Notes: a model not told the origin generated them from the sequence alone. Shown: positions 36,346 to 48,039, numbered from the stretch's first letter. The stretch is DNA of 64,000 nucleotides from Linum tenue (GCA_946122785.1 CAMGYJ010000006.1:53464066-53528065), one strand, 5' to 3'. Numbers and translations: made by a program.

Positions 36346-36394
36346 CGTAATTAGCGGCAGCCGCCGGGGCCATTGCGTTCTGGCAGGGAATCAT

Positions 36395-36536
36395 TTACGA
36401 GAGGCAGCTCTCCCCCCGAACCCAAGGACCTCGCTTCCCAAGCGTGTGAGCCAGAGCGGATCCGGCGACACCAGCGCCCACGATGATTACGTTGGTACCG
36501 GCCGCCGACGAGAATATTGCTGTTCCCATTCAATTG
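36395..36536 (-). pseudogene. Captured FAD-binding fragment resembling squalene epoxidase
   Basis: The minus strand reads NVIIVGAGVAGSALAHTLGK, an FAD-binding GxGxxG beta-alpha-beta start closely resembling plant squalene monooxygenase (TDVIIVGAGVAGSALA). The following residues lose similarity (RGPWVRGESCLS then stop). Other FAD-dependent oxidoreductases share this motif, so the family assignment is tentative. Confidence 0.5.
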
Positions 36537-36655
36537 TAACCACCCCGGCCGTCGGGCTTGACGTTGTAGCCACCGCGACCATCTGGCTTTGCGTTGTAGC
36601 CTCTACGGCCATCGGTCTCACCGTTGAAGCCGCTCCGGCCGTCTGGCTTTTCGAT
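36537..36655 (-). repeat. Four-fold 27-30-bp repeat encoding KPDGRGGYN-like units
   Basis: On the minus strand the units read KPDGRSGFNGE, TDGRRGYNA, KPDGRGGYNV and KPDGRGGYN, then stop, directly before the FAD-binding fragment. It is a Gly-rich tandem repeat from an unidentified plant protein. Confidence 0.6.
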
Positions 36656-36789
36656 TAGTATGATATTTACTTCTAGAGTTCTTTAACTCAAAACATGTAC
36701 ATTACTTACATCAACAAATAAAAACCAAATATATCGTTGGCTATGTAGTTAATGTTTTGAGCCCATGCACCTAGTCCTTACCATATTGC

Positions 36790-37140
36790 GGCTACAAACT
36801 GAATCCTTCACTACTTGGAGAACTGCACAAAGTCAAGGTTCACTATGGTTGCATTTTCATCTTCGAGAGGTGTGTGTCCCTCAATGTAGTCCCACTACCC
36901 TTTTTTGACAACATGGTCGCTCCACATTGCGCTAATACAGTCTCTCACGAGCGCAACAAACATGTGGAGATGAATTGTTACTTTGTGCGAGAACATATCA
37001 GCTCTAATGATATCAGTTCCCAAAAGATCAGCAATCAATCTCAGTTGCCGATATCCTCACCAAGGCGCTCCGCACGAAAAAATTTCATGTGCTTCTCTCC
37101 AAACTTGGCATTCGGGACCTCCATGCTCCAGCTTGAGGGA
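36790..37140 (+). pseudogene. Ty1/copia RNase H tail
   Basis: The plus strand has FDNMVAPHCANTVSHERNKH, VEMNCYFVREHISS and a frame-shifted ADILTKALRTKKF-like stretch, then SPNLAFGTSMLQLEG. It matches the end of copia pol, where the usual motif is DNKAALHIAANPVFHERTKH. GCTTGAGGG before 37141 is the polypurine tract. The upstream element is missing. Confidence 0.8.
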
Positions 37141-37300
37141 TGTATCGAGATTAGTGTTGTTTTCTTCTTTTAATAATTATGGGAGCTTTTATACTTTTCA
37201 TCCCTTGTCCTAGGACACTATTGTCGCTAGGCATATATAATAGGAGCTTTAGCCTCTTATACGGCTGGCCAAGGATCCGAAGCACAACACAATGCGTGAT
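37141..37300 (+). repeat. Copia 3' LTR, truncated
   Basis: It starts TGTATCGAGATTAG directly after the polypurine tract. It is cut at about 37301, where Helitron-like sequence begins. Confidence 0.55.
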
Positions 37301-37455
37301 TCTTTTATATATGAAAGCTGAGTACACTTTATTGGCCCAAGTGTTGTGCTACTGTTTCATTTTCTGTCTTTTAGTGTAATGGGAGTCCTCATTCTCCCCT
37401 CACAACCAGCTCTCTTCCCAATCAGCGAAGCCTTAAATCAAGAGGCTATTATTAT
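37301..37455 (+). mobile_element. Helitron 5'-end fragment
   Basis: TCTTTTATATATGAAAGCTG followed by AGTACACTTTATTGGCCC closely resembles the 5' end at 37466, including the downstream 'ctactgtttcatt' segment. It is a third related Helitron start, truncated after about 150 bp. The expected A before the TC is a T, so the very end may be altered. Confidence 0.55.
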
Positions 37456-38148
37456 TCTTTAATTATCTTATATGTAAAAGCTGGCTACACTTTATTGGCC
37501 TAAACTTCCAACTACTGTTTCATTATTTGTCGTATACTGAAAAATAGTCTTTGGGTCTCTCTTCCATCTCCCCTCCCTCTGTCGTCGTCTGCCCACCACC
37601 GCCGTCTCGCCTCCGCCAATTCGGTCTCCATCACCGCCGTGTAGTTGCTGCCCAGCCTAGGTCCAATCAACCTCTCTCCTTCCCTACTCAAAGCCCATAC
37701 CGCCTTGCCGCAAAGTCCGCGAATGCGGGTCGCCCTGCTGTCCTCTCTTTCTTCAGCGCCGAACTCAACTCACCTCCTTCACAGAGGACCATGCTTTTCT
37801 GGTCAGCACGCCACCGTGTTTCTCCTCCACACACTACCCCCTGCCAATTGTAGGTTTGTGTCTTTGCCCCTCTCGATTGGTGGACTAGCGACCTAAGGTT
37901 TTCTCCCCTCATGTTCCTCTCTATTCTCGCTTTCCTCTTTCTCCATCCCCGGTTTGCTCCTCCCAAAAGTGTCTCCGCCTCCTCCCACCTTCGCTCTCCA
38001 CCGTTCCCACATTCTGCGAATACTGTTTTGGTTCACCGATTCCTCCGCACCGCGAGTCGAAGCCAAAGTTGGAGTCGTAACAGGCGCTGGTCTCAAGATA
38101 GGAGAACGAAGTCGTGACCCGAGACGTGGCCGTTGGCTTGCTGCAGCA

Positions 38149-38275
38149 GGAGTCTGCACCGCAGTCGTAGCTACATCAATTGCAGAGTCAGGAGTCTGCA
38201 CCGCAGTCGTAGCTACATCAATTGCAGAGTCAGGAGTCTGCACCGCAGTCGTAGCTACATCAATTGCAGAGTCAA
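38149..38275 (+). repeat. 42-bp unit tandemly repeated three times
   Basis: The unit GGAGTCTGCACCGCAGTC...GCAGAGTCA occurs three times with virtually no divergence. On the minus strand it encodes a 14-residue unit DSAIDVATTAVQTP in one open frame (38339-37893). The near-identity points to recent expansion inside the Helitron. Confidence 0.85.
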
Positions 38276-38877
38276 AACTTCTTCCTTGGGGAATGATGGG
38301 AGGTCTGGAGGAAATGGTGTTCGTCGAGATGTCGTACAATAGAGTGTGTGTCCGGGGAGGATGTAGGTTTTAGGCCCCACAGCGGCCAATCAGATGTGCC
38401 TGAAGATTTTGGGGGAGATAGTATGGAATGGGAAAGAAGAGGCTTTCACATTCCAATCTACAGACTACAGTGGGTGGGGGAGAGAGACGACAAAGAAGGA
38501 GAGGAAGGAAGTGGAGTATGTATGCTTGATTTGGGGTTTCAGTTTCTTATGCCAGGCTCTGCTGCTTTTTCCATTGTTGTTTTTGATTTTTGGGGTTTCA
38601 ATAATGCAGGCCGTGTTCCTCAATGAAGGGCAAAACAGGGCATTCTGTTCCCACTTACAACAACAAGTCACCGTCAACATCGACTGATGAAGGAAAGGGT
38701 CCAACTAGCTAGAAGAAGGAAGTGCTCCAGAATTGGCGATGAAAAGATAAAGGAGAGAAAGAGAGATAATGAGGAGAGACTGCAAAGAAGAAGGACGATA
38801 AGCTTGCTGCCTAAAATGAAGAAGGTTTATGTAATTTGGGGATTTTGCAGGTTTACGTAGCAGAGTAGCCACTAGCC

Positions 38878-38995
38878 ATGGAGGAAACGCTGAAGAAGTA
38901 TCAACTGCGATTCAGAAGTTTAAAGGATGAAATGGAGAGATGGGAAGCTCTTTAGTCCCGTATTCTTCTTCCATTGTTGAGAGTTTACAGGTGAA
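38878..38995 (+). pseudogene. Captured exon resembling the At5g43822-type protein N-terminus
   Basis: ATG at 38878 gives MEETLKKYQLRFRSLKDEME then RWEAL, a stop, and SRILLPLL. The start resembles a conserved plant protein of unknown function with MDRW(D/E)ELQSRL after a short helical lead. GCAG precedes it and a GTGAAC donor-like site follows near 38990. A stop sits where Q is expected. Identification rests on memory of the family pattern and is tentative. Confidence 0.4.
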
Positions 38996-39673
38996 CTTTT
39001 ATCCTGCTTTGCTTGCTGAATCTCTGGAAGCAAATTTGTGTGCTTGAGTTCAGTTCTCTGTTTATTTTCCTTTAGACTCATTATTTCTGTAGACGAGCAA
39101 AGGCTGTGATTAATTCCCACAAAATGATGTCATTCTCGATAGGCTGCTCATGTTTGTGGAATGTCCGTGTATTTAGTTCTTGCTTTAGTTCATGGAAATG
39201 ACATAATGAATGTTGGTTGGCTTCAAAACGATGATGATCGTTGATTTTGGTATTGGGATGCACATGCTGGTATTGTGTGTGTGTGTCAGATTTTTTATGG
39301 TTAGATCGACGCTCAAGATTCTTACTTGGTTATTCATTTGAGATTGATGTCTTTTAAGCTTCAAACTATGTGTTTTCCTTTTCTTTCTTGAAAAGTATTC
39401 GTCATAGAAAATACGTATAGGACATTCAATTAAGAATGCCTGCAATTGCAACAGATGCATAAACTAATTAATTGGGATTTGTTTGTACTAAAAGCATCAA
39501 GAATCTAAAGTTAAAGAACATCATTTTCTATTGATGTCTTTTAACCTTCAGACTGTGTTTAACTAATTTCATATTCATAGTCAATTGAACCATGTGCCAA
39601 GTTTCACAGCAAGATTGGCGTTAAATTTACTATTTTGTTTTGTAATTTAATGGCATCAACTATTCTATTGCAG

Positions 39674-39790
39674 ATCATCACCCATCAAACATCCAGAAGC
39701 AGGCAAAGGAATATGCAGGTCTAATCATGGAAGAAGTCGATCTTGAACACCATGGATACATTATTGTTCGGGAATTACACTCTAAAATTG
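39674..39790 (+). pseudogene. Captured exon of a respiratory burst oxidase (RBOH), EF-hand region
   Basis: The frame encodes QAKEYAGLIMEEVD, LEHHGYIIVRELHSKIG, which follows the RBOH pattern EYAALIMEELDP-NLGYIELWQLE in the calcium-binding N-terminal region of plant NADPH oxidases. TATTGCAG precedes it (acceptor) and GGTGTAAGTA follows (donor), so it looks like one exon with its intron edges, captured from genomic DNA. No other RBOH exon is seen. Confidence 0.6.
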
Positions 39791-42370
39791 GGTGTAAGTA
39801 ATATGCAACAAGACAAGGTTTCTTAGTGGCCTGTTTCATAATGCAAACAGATAGGCTAGAAATGCTTCTACTACAATTTTTGGTTGCTCTCTATGTTGTT
39901 TGATTATGGCATCGGTCTTTGACTACTTCTACTTCTGCTTTGCAGCTTCGGCTATCCACTTTACATTGTTGTACTTTACAGAGGTTGTCATTTTTCAGGA
40001 CCAAGGTAGAGATAAAAGAAGAAAGATAGAGATGGACAACAAATCAATGATAGAGACCATCCTTTCGAAGCTACCATGGACGGCTAGAGACCCTAGGCAC
40101 TCCAGTGGGTTCTCCAAGTTATCGACGATGTGGACGAATGAAATCAGTGAGTTCTCTTTCTCCTATTAGTTCCTTCTGGGCAACGGTTTTTCGGCCTCCC
40201 CGCATGTCGCTTGCATCGGGATCTTTAATTTCAATCTTTCCATGTCTTCCTAGGGTGTGCTGTTGTAGGACGTTGAATCCATGCAGCTTCATGACCACGG
40301 GTTCTCATCGTTCTTAGGCTAAGATCCTTCATCTCTACTCTCCATCGCTTTTCCTGCTCCTTCACTCTGAATCTCAGTTTCTTTTCTGCACCAGGTGGAC
40401 TTCATCTCATCTCGGAAGTGATGACTGGATTCATGGAAGAAGTCAAGCATTTTGAAGTTCACGGTATATAGAAGATTAAAATGATGAAAGATTCAATGCT
40501 CTTTGTTTCCTGGTTCTTTTATGATGAAGTGTTATTTTAATTTATTTGCCTTTTTCCTTCAGATATATATATCATCCAATCTGGGTACTAACTGGGAAGA
40601 GTTGCAGGATCATACAGCAACAAGATGTGAATAGCGAAGAGCATTTTTCAGTCGGTTCCAGTGGGATTGTGTGTGTTAGCTCTCCCGCCATTCTTCTTTT
40701 CCAACAGGTTACTACTTACTATTACCTCTCTTTGTTTGTGTTTTTGGTCTGTCTTGGTCATGTATGTGTAGATTTTTTATTTCTTCCCGAGGCTGTTGCA
40801 CTCGAAGGGGAGGCGAAATGGAGTTTCAAATCCTTTTGAATATGAAATTTGGTGGTGATTAACATGAACATTATAGATGGAAATATGTGTTTGCATGATA
40901 TAATTGAATGGCTAATGCATGTACGCATAGAAGGCCTGTCTTGAATGAAAGCCAATGTTGTATTTGGTGGAAAGGGTAGAATTTCCTTTCAAAAGATGTC
41001 AAATATTTTGTTTGCTTGCCCTACATCAGGTCCGTACGATCGTACCTATCATTGATCTCTTTTCCCAACCACCAAATTGGAATTTTGGTTAACTGAAAGA
41101 TATCAGCTGACACAAAAATGCACATCAGTTCTCTTAGTAGCCTTTTCAGGGGGTTTTATTAGTCTATGTCCCGCTAACGGATCTGTATGGAAAGGGAAAT
41201 TTCAGCAACCCATTAAATTAATGTGGTGATTTGAATGCAGGTGATGCTTGCTTCTGGTGGACTCTACCTTGAAGTTAATATACTATAGGCTACAGCTGAT
41301 GCTCACCGATAGTGATACCAGAGGAGGATAGGTTTATGTTGCCTTATTTTGAGAGAGTTTAGGTAAGGAAGTAGGCAGTAATGATAAAGTGATTTTGTTT
41401 TGTTTTACTTTAGTTCCCACTGTTTTCAGCGAAGCTCTCTATTTGGTTAGTGAAGCCATTAGAATTCATTATTAAGATCTTACTGCAGCGGGAGACAACT
41501 TCTTGGAGTTTGATGGGGAATCGCCTTAGAAAAATAGGGAATAGAATCGAAGCACTTAACAAGTCGGTTAGAAAAGTTAATTAGGTAGTTAAACCACTTC
41601 GAGATTTTAGGTCTTTCAGTTTCCATTCCAACTGATGAATCATTACTGTCGAATGGAGTCAGGATTCAATGTCTTGGCTTTATTTGAATCTTGGTCATTA
41701 TGTTTCTTCATTAGGTTAAATGTACAAGTAAACTGCCAATGTTAGTTTTCTTCAGATGTTGTTTAATTGGGTCAACTTCTGGATGGCCCAATGGTAGACC
41801 ATCCATTGTATATCTTGCTAATTATGTTGTTTGGTTTAGTTCCTAAAGCTTTTAGTGTTTAATCTATTTGTTGGTATCACAAGATACCGAGTTTGGTGGT
41901 GATACAACCAACTGTGACAGGAGGCAACCATTATATACATAGATTGATTAAATAGTTGAGTCATATTTCCTTAAGTGAATTGCTCAATGAGTTATTATGG
42001 TTGGTTAGTTCTAGAGAAAATTTGGTTGTTCTGAAAAATGGTGATTAGTAAGTTGAGTGCTCTGGTTCGTTTTTTGTTATAGTGACTGGAGCTACCACAA
42101 GGTATCAGTGGCTTTTCAATCCAATTGTGAAGGAAACATGAAATGTTGATTGTTGGGTGTTGTAAGTCTATTGCCTTTTTGTAAGACGTCACTTTAAAAG
42201 ATTTGAAGCTCCCACTCCCACAGTTGGGAAGTTGCTGGGATTACAACATTTGTAGGGTCACAAACATGACTCTCCACCTCCTTACATGCTACAGCAGAGC
42301 AAACTACAACAGTGTGGTTTGACCATAAACTAAACTGTCATTCATTCATCACGTTTCTGCATCTTAAGTC

Positions 42371-42401
42371 CCCGCGGCGTAGCAGCGGGCATTTTTTCTA
42401 G
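42371..42401 (+). terminator. Helitron 3' hairpin and CTAG end
   Basis: Stem CCCGC/GCGGG with a 9-base loop, then ATTTTTT and CTAG. This arrangement is the rolling-circle termination signal of plant Helitrons. Confidence 0.8.
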
Positions 42402-45400
42402 TTAAAACATAAAAGGTGGGTACACTTTTTACACTTACCCTCCTTTTGTTTCCGGTTCTCATCTCAGCGACCTCCTCTTTCTGCTGGGAACGCTACCCGG
42501 CTTTGCCTCTACTGCTCCAGCGAAGCGTCCATGCTTCCCCTTACTGGTCGTACGAGCTCTGTAGCTGGTCCAGGCCCCTTTCATCGGTCATCCTTTCACC
42601 GATTTCCTCACCTTTCCGGAAGTCCATGTCGCTTTTTTTGGCTCGGAGACACACCGAAACCTTTTCCAGACACGCCAACGACTATGATTTGTACTGCACT
42701 TGCTCTCTATCTCTGCTGCACTCACCTACCTTACCACGAAATCCGCTAGCACGGGTCACCTTTCTGTCCACTCCGCTTCTGCTCGACACGCCACAGCCCA
42801 TCAATTGTGCGTCCCTCTTCTTACTCCCTTGGATTCATGGAAGAGTGACCTCATCCAATTCAATCCTGTCGATTTCTTCCCCGACTTTGATTTCGTCAGA
42901 CTTCCCCTTTTCTTCTCATCCCTCTTTTGCCATAGAGTCTGATTTTCATCACAAACCTTCCAAATCTGGATTTCGAGAGAGGAGCGACAGTCGATTGGGA
43001 GGAGGGAAATCAGAGCATTGCCAACTGTTGCTTCCTTCTCCATTGATCATTCCCAAATCTTCATGTCCGCTTACAGAGGTTAGTGTGGATTGTCCCGGTT
43101 TCAATGGCCAGGAACTACTTCTTAATCGTGTTGGAAAGATTTTTTAGTTGGTTTTGGCATTAGACTTCTTCTGTTACTCGATCTTTGTTTTTTTTTTTTG
43201 CAGGCCAACACCACTGGTTGCAGAGGTGAAGCTTCATGTGATACAGAGGGTTATTTCTGGTTAGTTTTTCTTCTCTTTTCCATCTCAGCCTAGCCTTTCA
43301 ATCTATTATCGGTCATGGCAAATCCACCAGTATTCCCAGTGCTTATTTCCCTCTTAGAGATTCCTTACCCAGCAAGTTCAAATTGTCTTTGCATCTTTAG
43401 GTTGTTTGTTTTTCGTTCTTTTGTACCATGCAACTCTAAATGTTATTTCTAAGTTTTGTGACTATCACCTTATTCGCCTTGACTGTGTTTGTAGGTTTCC
43501 TGATATTGGGTTGATGGACAATGTTTATCTTTGTCCTGCTTCTGGGTTCAGGCTTATTGATTTTAAGAAAGTCAACCCCTGACTTCAGAGGTGAATTTAG
43601 CCTATTGCCCATGGAACCAAATAGCCGGTGGAAGATACATGTCTATCCCTGTCTTTCAGCTCTACAAACCTGCCTGATGGAAGGTACATGGCTGCACGGA
43701 GCAAGGGGTTTCGGTTGATAGAGCTAGATTCACGAAGATAGCTCCTCATAGCTTTCTGTCACATAGGCTTACAGGAATGGTAGTCCGTGGTTGAAAACTA
43801 TGTCTATGAAATGGTGTTTCTACTTCTGCAAACTTGGCTAATTTATTGAGTGTTCTTCATCCATGTTGCACAGCATCCATGTTAAGCACAAGCTTTGATA
43901 CTAAACACCACTTCTATCACTATGAATAGGTACTGATGTTCTTCTATTTTTGTTGAATCTGATATCTTTTTTCAAAATTTTGCAGGTTTCCATACTAATG
44001 GAGTTTAGGTGATATTCTTCCTCATACTGAATGGATCTTTAATCTCACCCTCTGGAATAACAAGATGGATTAAATGAAGAGTAGAAGAAGAGAAGAAGAA
44101 GGAAAGAAGCATAGTTTGGAGTTCTGAATCTGTGGTCTCACGCGAAATCAGTCGCGACTTTAATGGACTATGTTCTGTATTGTTTTTGTTCAGGTATAAC
44201 TTTTTTTGCTGTTTTCACGAGGTTTCATCTGATCCATTTACGCGGGTTACTATGAGGCTTTCTCCTATCATGCTATGGTCCACGGTGTACACTCTTTGGG
44301 TTAAATGTGATGACCCATCAAGGGTAGACAAGTTCTTTAATCAACTGAAACATTATGGGTCTTAGATGGGTTTGCACATTCTTTTCGTTGTTACATATTT
44401 CTATTGTGTGATTTGCTCCGTCCCATTTCTGAATATACAAAAAGTTCCAAGTAACTTCCTTCGTGTATTGGTCACGTTTGGTTTGGTGTGTGATGGGGGT
44501 TTTGTTGGTGTCATCACAAGAGCTCAGTATTCTTGCTTATGTAATTTTAATACGATCCTAGGGACTCAAACGACTTTTCCTGATTTGAGCAAGAGCGTAA
44601 GATTTAATCAAGGAACTGGTCACCTTTTTGAAACTGCAGAAATATGTGCTTTTGAAGATGAACATTAAGGTCCAAAGCATAGTCGTTACATGTATCGAGA
44701 TTCGGAGATCATTTGGCTCATTGAAACTGCTGCAAGCAGAATAGTATGGGTCTTCTTTGTACTCTTGAACCGCCTCCAAGATAAGTAGGACTTCTTGAAC
44801 AGGTTATGGATTGAACTCCTTTACTTGCACATTTGCATTGGCCAAAACAAATCACAGGGGCAAAACAAATTGTAAATTGAAACGCGGAACTTTTAATTTT
44901 ATATACTATTTTATCTCGCTTAAATAAAGTTTGGTTGTCTTAGATCTTCGTGTGTATTTCGTTGACAGGACCCTTTCTTTCCCTTTGTCTTAGATCTTCA
45001 GTTGCCTATGAATCATAATCAGTGGAACTTTGTACACTTCCACACAACCTAACATGTAAAATGGGAAACCATGACTGTTATGCAGGTAACCACCTTCTGG
45101 AAACAACAGATAACTCAAAATATGCTTTAAGATTCCTTTACCTGAAGGGCATATATGAATAACCATTGAGGGTTTTGGATTTGTATTCTTTAGATAGATT
45201 TGTTGCCTGTTAGTAGTAGATGACTTTGCTCAGAATCCATTTCTGCAAGCTAGGGGACCACCATTCATCTGTGAATCTCACTAATAAGCTTCTTCTTTCA
45301 GTGCTACTGCACTTTCTTCCAGCTCCTGCTGTAATTTTACTTTTGATGCTGCACTTTCTTTTTCCTGCCACCGTAATTATGTGTCGGCTTCTGCACTTTC

Positions 45401-46130
45401 TTTCCCTGCTGCTGTATTTATGTTGTTGTTCTATTGTAATTTTGTTGGTGTGACTGCTATCTGTTGCTGCAGTTATGTTGGTTGCACTTCGTCCCCAACT
45501 CGGAGCTTCTCATAGTTCTATCTCATTAGTAGCGGCCTCAAATTTTGTTTCTGCAGGGACAAACACAGATGCACAAAGCACCTACCTGAAAACTGCAGAC
45601 AGAAATGCTGGATGAGGGGGGATATATTGGTTTGAAGCCTCAAATTTGCAGAGGTAGAAGCCTAGAAGGTCACTCTACATGCCTTCTGTGATATCCAACC
45701 ACTTATTTGTAGGATATTTTCTTCCTGTTGTATATGTTGTAAGGGTGCTGAAAAATATTTTGCCGTAGTTAGGTAACTGTTGTATGCTTATCTATATGCA
45801 CCATGCAAGATTATGAACTATGTGTTCACGTCTTCTTTGAAATGCATTCTCTTTACTTTGCTTCTCAATGGTACTGAGTCAGTATGGTGTACTACTGTGC
45901 TTATGTCAATTGTGTATACAAGAATAGCCATTTTCCTTTCCCAAGATATGGAATGCAACTAATATTTAGCACTTCTTCCTTGCGGCAAATACTGTCCCTG
46001 CGGCAAAACTGAAACCTGGTTGGATCCAACCATAAATGGAAATTAAATAAAATAATTGGGTTAAATGATCCAACATAACGTAATCGATAAATTCTCATCT
46101 ATTTTCACACAAACAAAATGAATTAATACT
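42402..46130 (+). mobile_element. Helitron B body (3' end not found)
   Basis: The sequence immediately after Helitron A, AAAACATAAAAGGTGGGTAC then ACTTTTTACAC, resembles a Helitron 5' end. The region near 42730-42800 ('cgaaatccgctagcacgggtcacc') matches Helitron A near 37705-37735 ('caaagtccgcgaatgcgggtcgcc'). So B is a relative, and A sits about 10 bp inside its 5' end. Exon-like pieces between 43000 and 45600 are not recognised. No CTAG with a hairpin was found. Confidence 0.5.
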
Positions 46131-46139
46131 CTAAGAAAA

Positions 46140-47550
46140 AATATCGGCTAAATTACACACTTGGTCACTCAAATTACATAAATCTTTCATGTTTTCCACC
46201 CTAATTATTTTTCTTTCTGATTCGCCACTAACTTTATGAATCGTTTCACCGTTAGTCACCAGCCGTTAGTCTCCATTATCTTCCGTTAACACCGTCAGTT
46301 TTTTGATGACGTGGCAAACAGAACTGCTGATTGGACCGTTAACTTAATGACATGTCAATTTGAAAATAAAAACTAAATTAAATTAAATTTCCACCCATCC
46401 ACATCATCTCGCTCCCCTGTGAAAGGAATTAAATATAAATAATTAAATTTCAGAACTCCATCTCACAAAAACGAAAAAAACAAAAAAAATAAGAACTCCA
46501 TTAACACCTGTAAATGAACACACGAGGAGCGAACTCAGTGAAGGATTGGATCCGCATAGCCCTTTGTTCCCGAAGAAGCCTCATCGGCCGAATTTCTTCG
46601 CACACCCATCGGGGACTCTTCCGTACAGCTCGTGGTTGGACATATTAAGCTCTTTGAATCCAGGGATGGAACCGGAGATATCCAGAATTCGACCGGTGAT
46701 CGCGTTGTTCTAGAGCTGAAGAGTCAACAGCTTGGTCAGATTTACAATTTCGGAAGGGATTAAACCGCCGAGGTTGCTGTCCGATAAGTCTAAACGGAGG
46801 AGTCGGTGGAGGGAGGAGATTGAAGGAGGGATCTCGTCGGGGAAGTCGTTCCCGGCAAGGTAAAGGAGATTGAGGTTGGAGGAGTTGGGGATCGGCAAAA
46901 CGGTGCCATCAAGGAGGTTGTCATGGAGATCGAGGCACGCGAAACGGTGTCATTGACGCAGCTGCGTCTCTGTGCAAAAAAAAATTCAGAACCAGATTCG
47001 CCGCCAAGTCTGGGGCTGGAGCTCCGAGCCGCGGCGGGAGATCCAGTGGTGACAGTTTTGGGGAGGGAAGTGAGCGGCTTCAGCTTCAGATCGAGGGTCC
47101 TCTACTCATGGCCTAGTGAGGGTTTGGGACGGAGCTCAAAGCGAAAAACGCCTCTTGGTCTTCGTCCTCAAAGCAAAGGCAGGGGTTCATCGACGGTGAT
47201 TGAACCGACAATGGGAACGGAGACCGGATCGGTGAAGACGACTGGAACAGATTGCTCGTAGACTAGGACGTTGGGGCATGGCGGTAACCGATGGGGAGAT
47301 CATTGACTGGTCAAAGCGACGAAGCCCAGCTGAAGCCGTTCCCGATGTGCAGAGCGAGAAGATGAGATGGGTTACTAATTAATTTTTAAATTTTTAAATT
47401 GACATGTGATCAAGTTAATGGTCCAGTCAGCATTTTAGTTTGGCACGTCATAAAAAAACTGAAAATGTTAAAGGAGTCTGACGGAAACTAACGGCCAGTG
47501 ACTAACGGTGAAAGGATTCGTAAAGTTAGTGGTGAATAAGAAAGAAAGAT
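46140..47550. mobile_element. Pack-MULE-like element with long terminal inverted repeats
   Basis: 46200-46376 is the inverted counterpart of 47385-47548. Both share 'caccactaactttacgaat', 'cgttagtcac' and 'tgacgtg' words with scattered differences. The left arm extends outwards to an edge-like GGCTAAATTACACACTTGG near 46147. The right arm is shorter and ends near the hAT element. Host-like sequence fills the interior, including an LRR fragment. There is no transposase. Confidence 0.75.
46560..46950 (-). pseudogene. Captured LRR receptor-like kinase ectodomain fragment
   Basis: The minus strand encodes LDLHDNLLDGTV, LNLLYLAGNDFPDEIPPSIS, SLHRLLRLDLSDSNLGGLIP and SEIVNLTKLLTL, then after a stop ITGRILDISGSIPGFKELN, MSNHELYGRVPDG and GNKGLCGS. 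These are about four leucine-rich repeats plus the C-terminal cap of a plant LRR receptor-like protein. The kinase domain is absent. It lies between the MULE inverted repeats, so it was captured. Confidence 0.88.
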
Positions 47551-47569
47551 CGTTGGTGGTTGTTCCTGT

Positions 47570-48018
47570 TAGGGCTGGCTATTTGGTCCGGGTTTTTTGG
47601 TTTTACCCGAAACTGGACATTATCACCCGGACCGAGACCGGACCGGGACAGGATAGTAAACAATCCAATCCAATCTTTGGGCTTAGATTTGAGGTAAAAA
47701 AATCGTTCAGGACCGGATCGAAAACTGGATAAAGACCGAATAAGAGAGCTCAACACCCAAAACTTAAGGGTAATTTGCATAAACGGTCACAAACCTTTGC
47801 ACTTAGTACAAAACTTAACAAACTCCTCACCCTTTCAGGCCTTAGGCCACTCAAATCCCCACAAGCTCAATATAAAATCAAGACCAAATTGGGACAGGAC
47901 CGGATCAAGATCGAACTGTATCCAATCCAATCTTTGGTCCTTCTATTTTCAAAAAGACCGGACTGGACCGGATTAATTTGGGTCAATTTAACCGGACCGG
48001 ACCGTATAGCCACTCGTA
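47570..48018. mobile_element. Small hAT-type element (MITE) with 8-bp target duplication
   Basis: The ends TAGGGCTGGCTATTTGGTCC and the complement of GGACCGTATAGCCACTCGTA form imperfect inverted repeats. GTTCCTGT (47562-47569) and GATCCTGT (48019-48026) flank it, an 8-bp duplication with one mismatch. Internal 'caatccaatctttgg' segments are also mirrored. No coding sequence. Confidence 0.75.
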
Positions 48019-48039
48019 GATCCTGTACGTGTTCCGCGC

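Larger units (their letters stand above)
37466..42401 (+). mobile_element. Helitron A, 4.9 kb, non-autonomous, carrying captured exons
   Basis: The 5' end TCTTATATGTAAAAGCTGG is preceded by A (37465). The 3' end CTAG (42398-42401) is followed by T (42402), fitting Helitron insertion between A and T. A GC hairpin CCCGC...GCGGG (42371-42389) sits about 9 bp before CTAG. There are no inverted repeats or target duplication, as expected for this class. No Rep/helicase is encoded. Two host exon fragments and a 42-bp tandem repeat are inside. Confidence 0.8.

Noticed and set aside
37893..38339. 148-residue minus-strand protein in Helitron A
   Set aside because: Its openness is largely due to the 42-bp in-frame triplication; no domain is visible outside the repeat.
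42416..43147. 243-residue Ser/Leu-rich open frame
   Set aside because: It lies in CT-rich, leader-like DNA of Helitron B, is low-complexity and has no recognisable domain.
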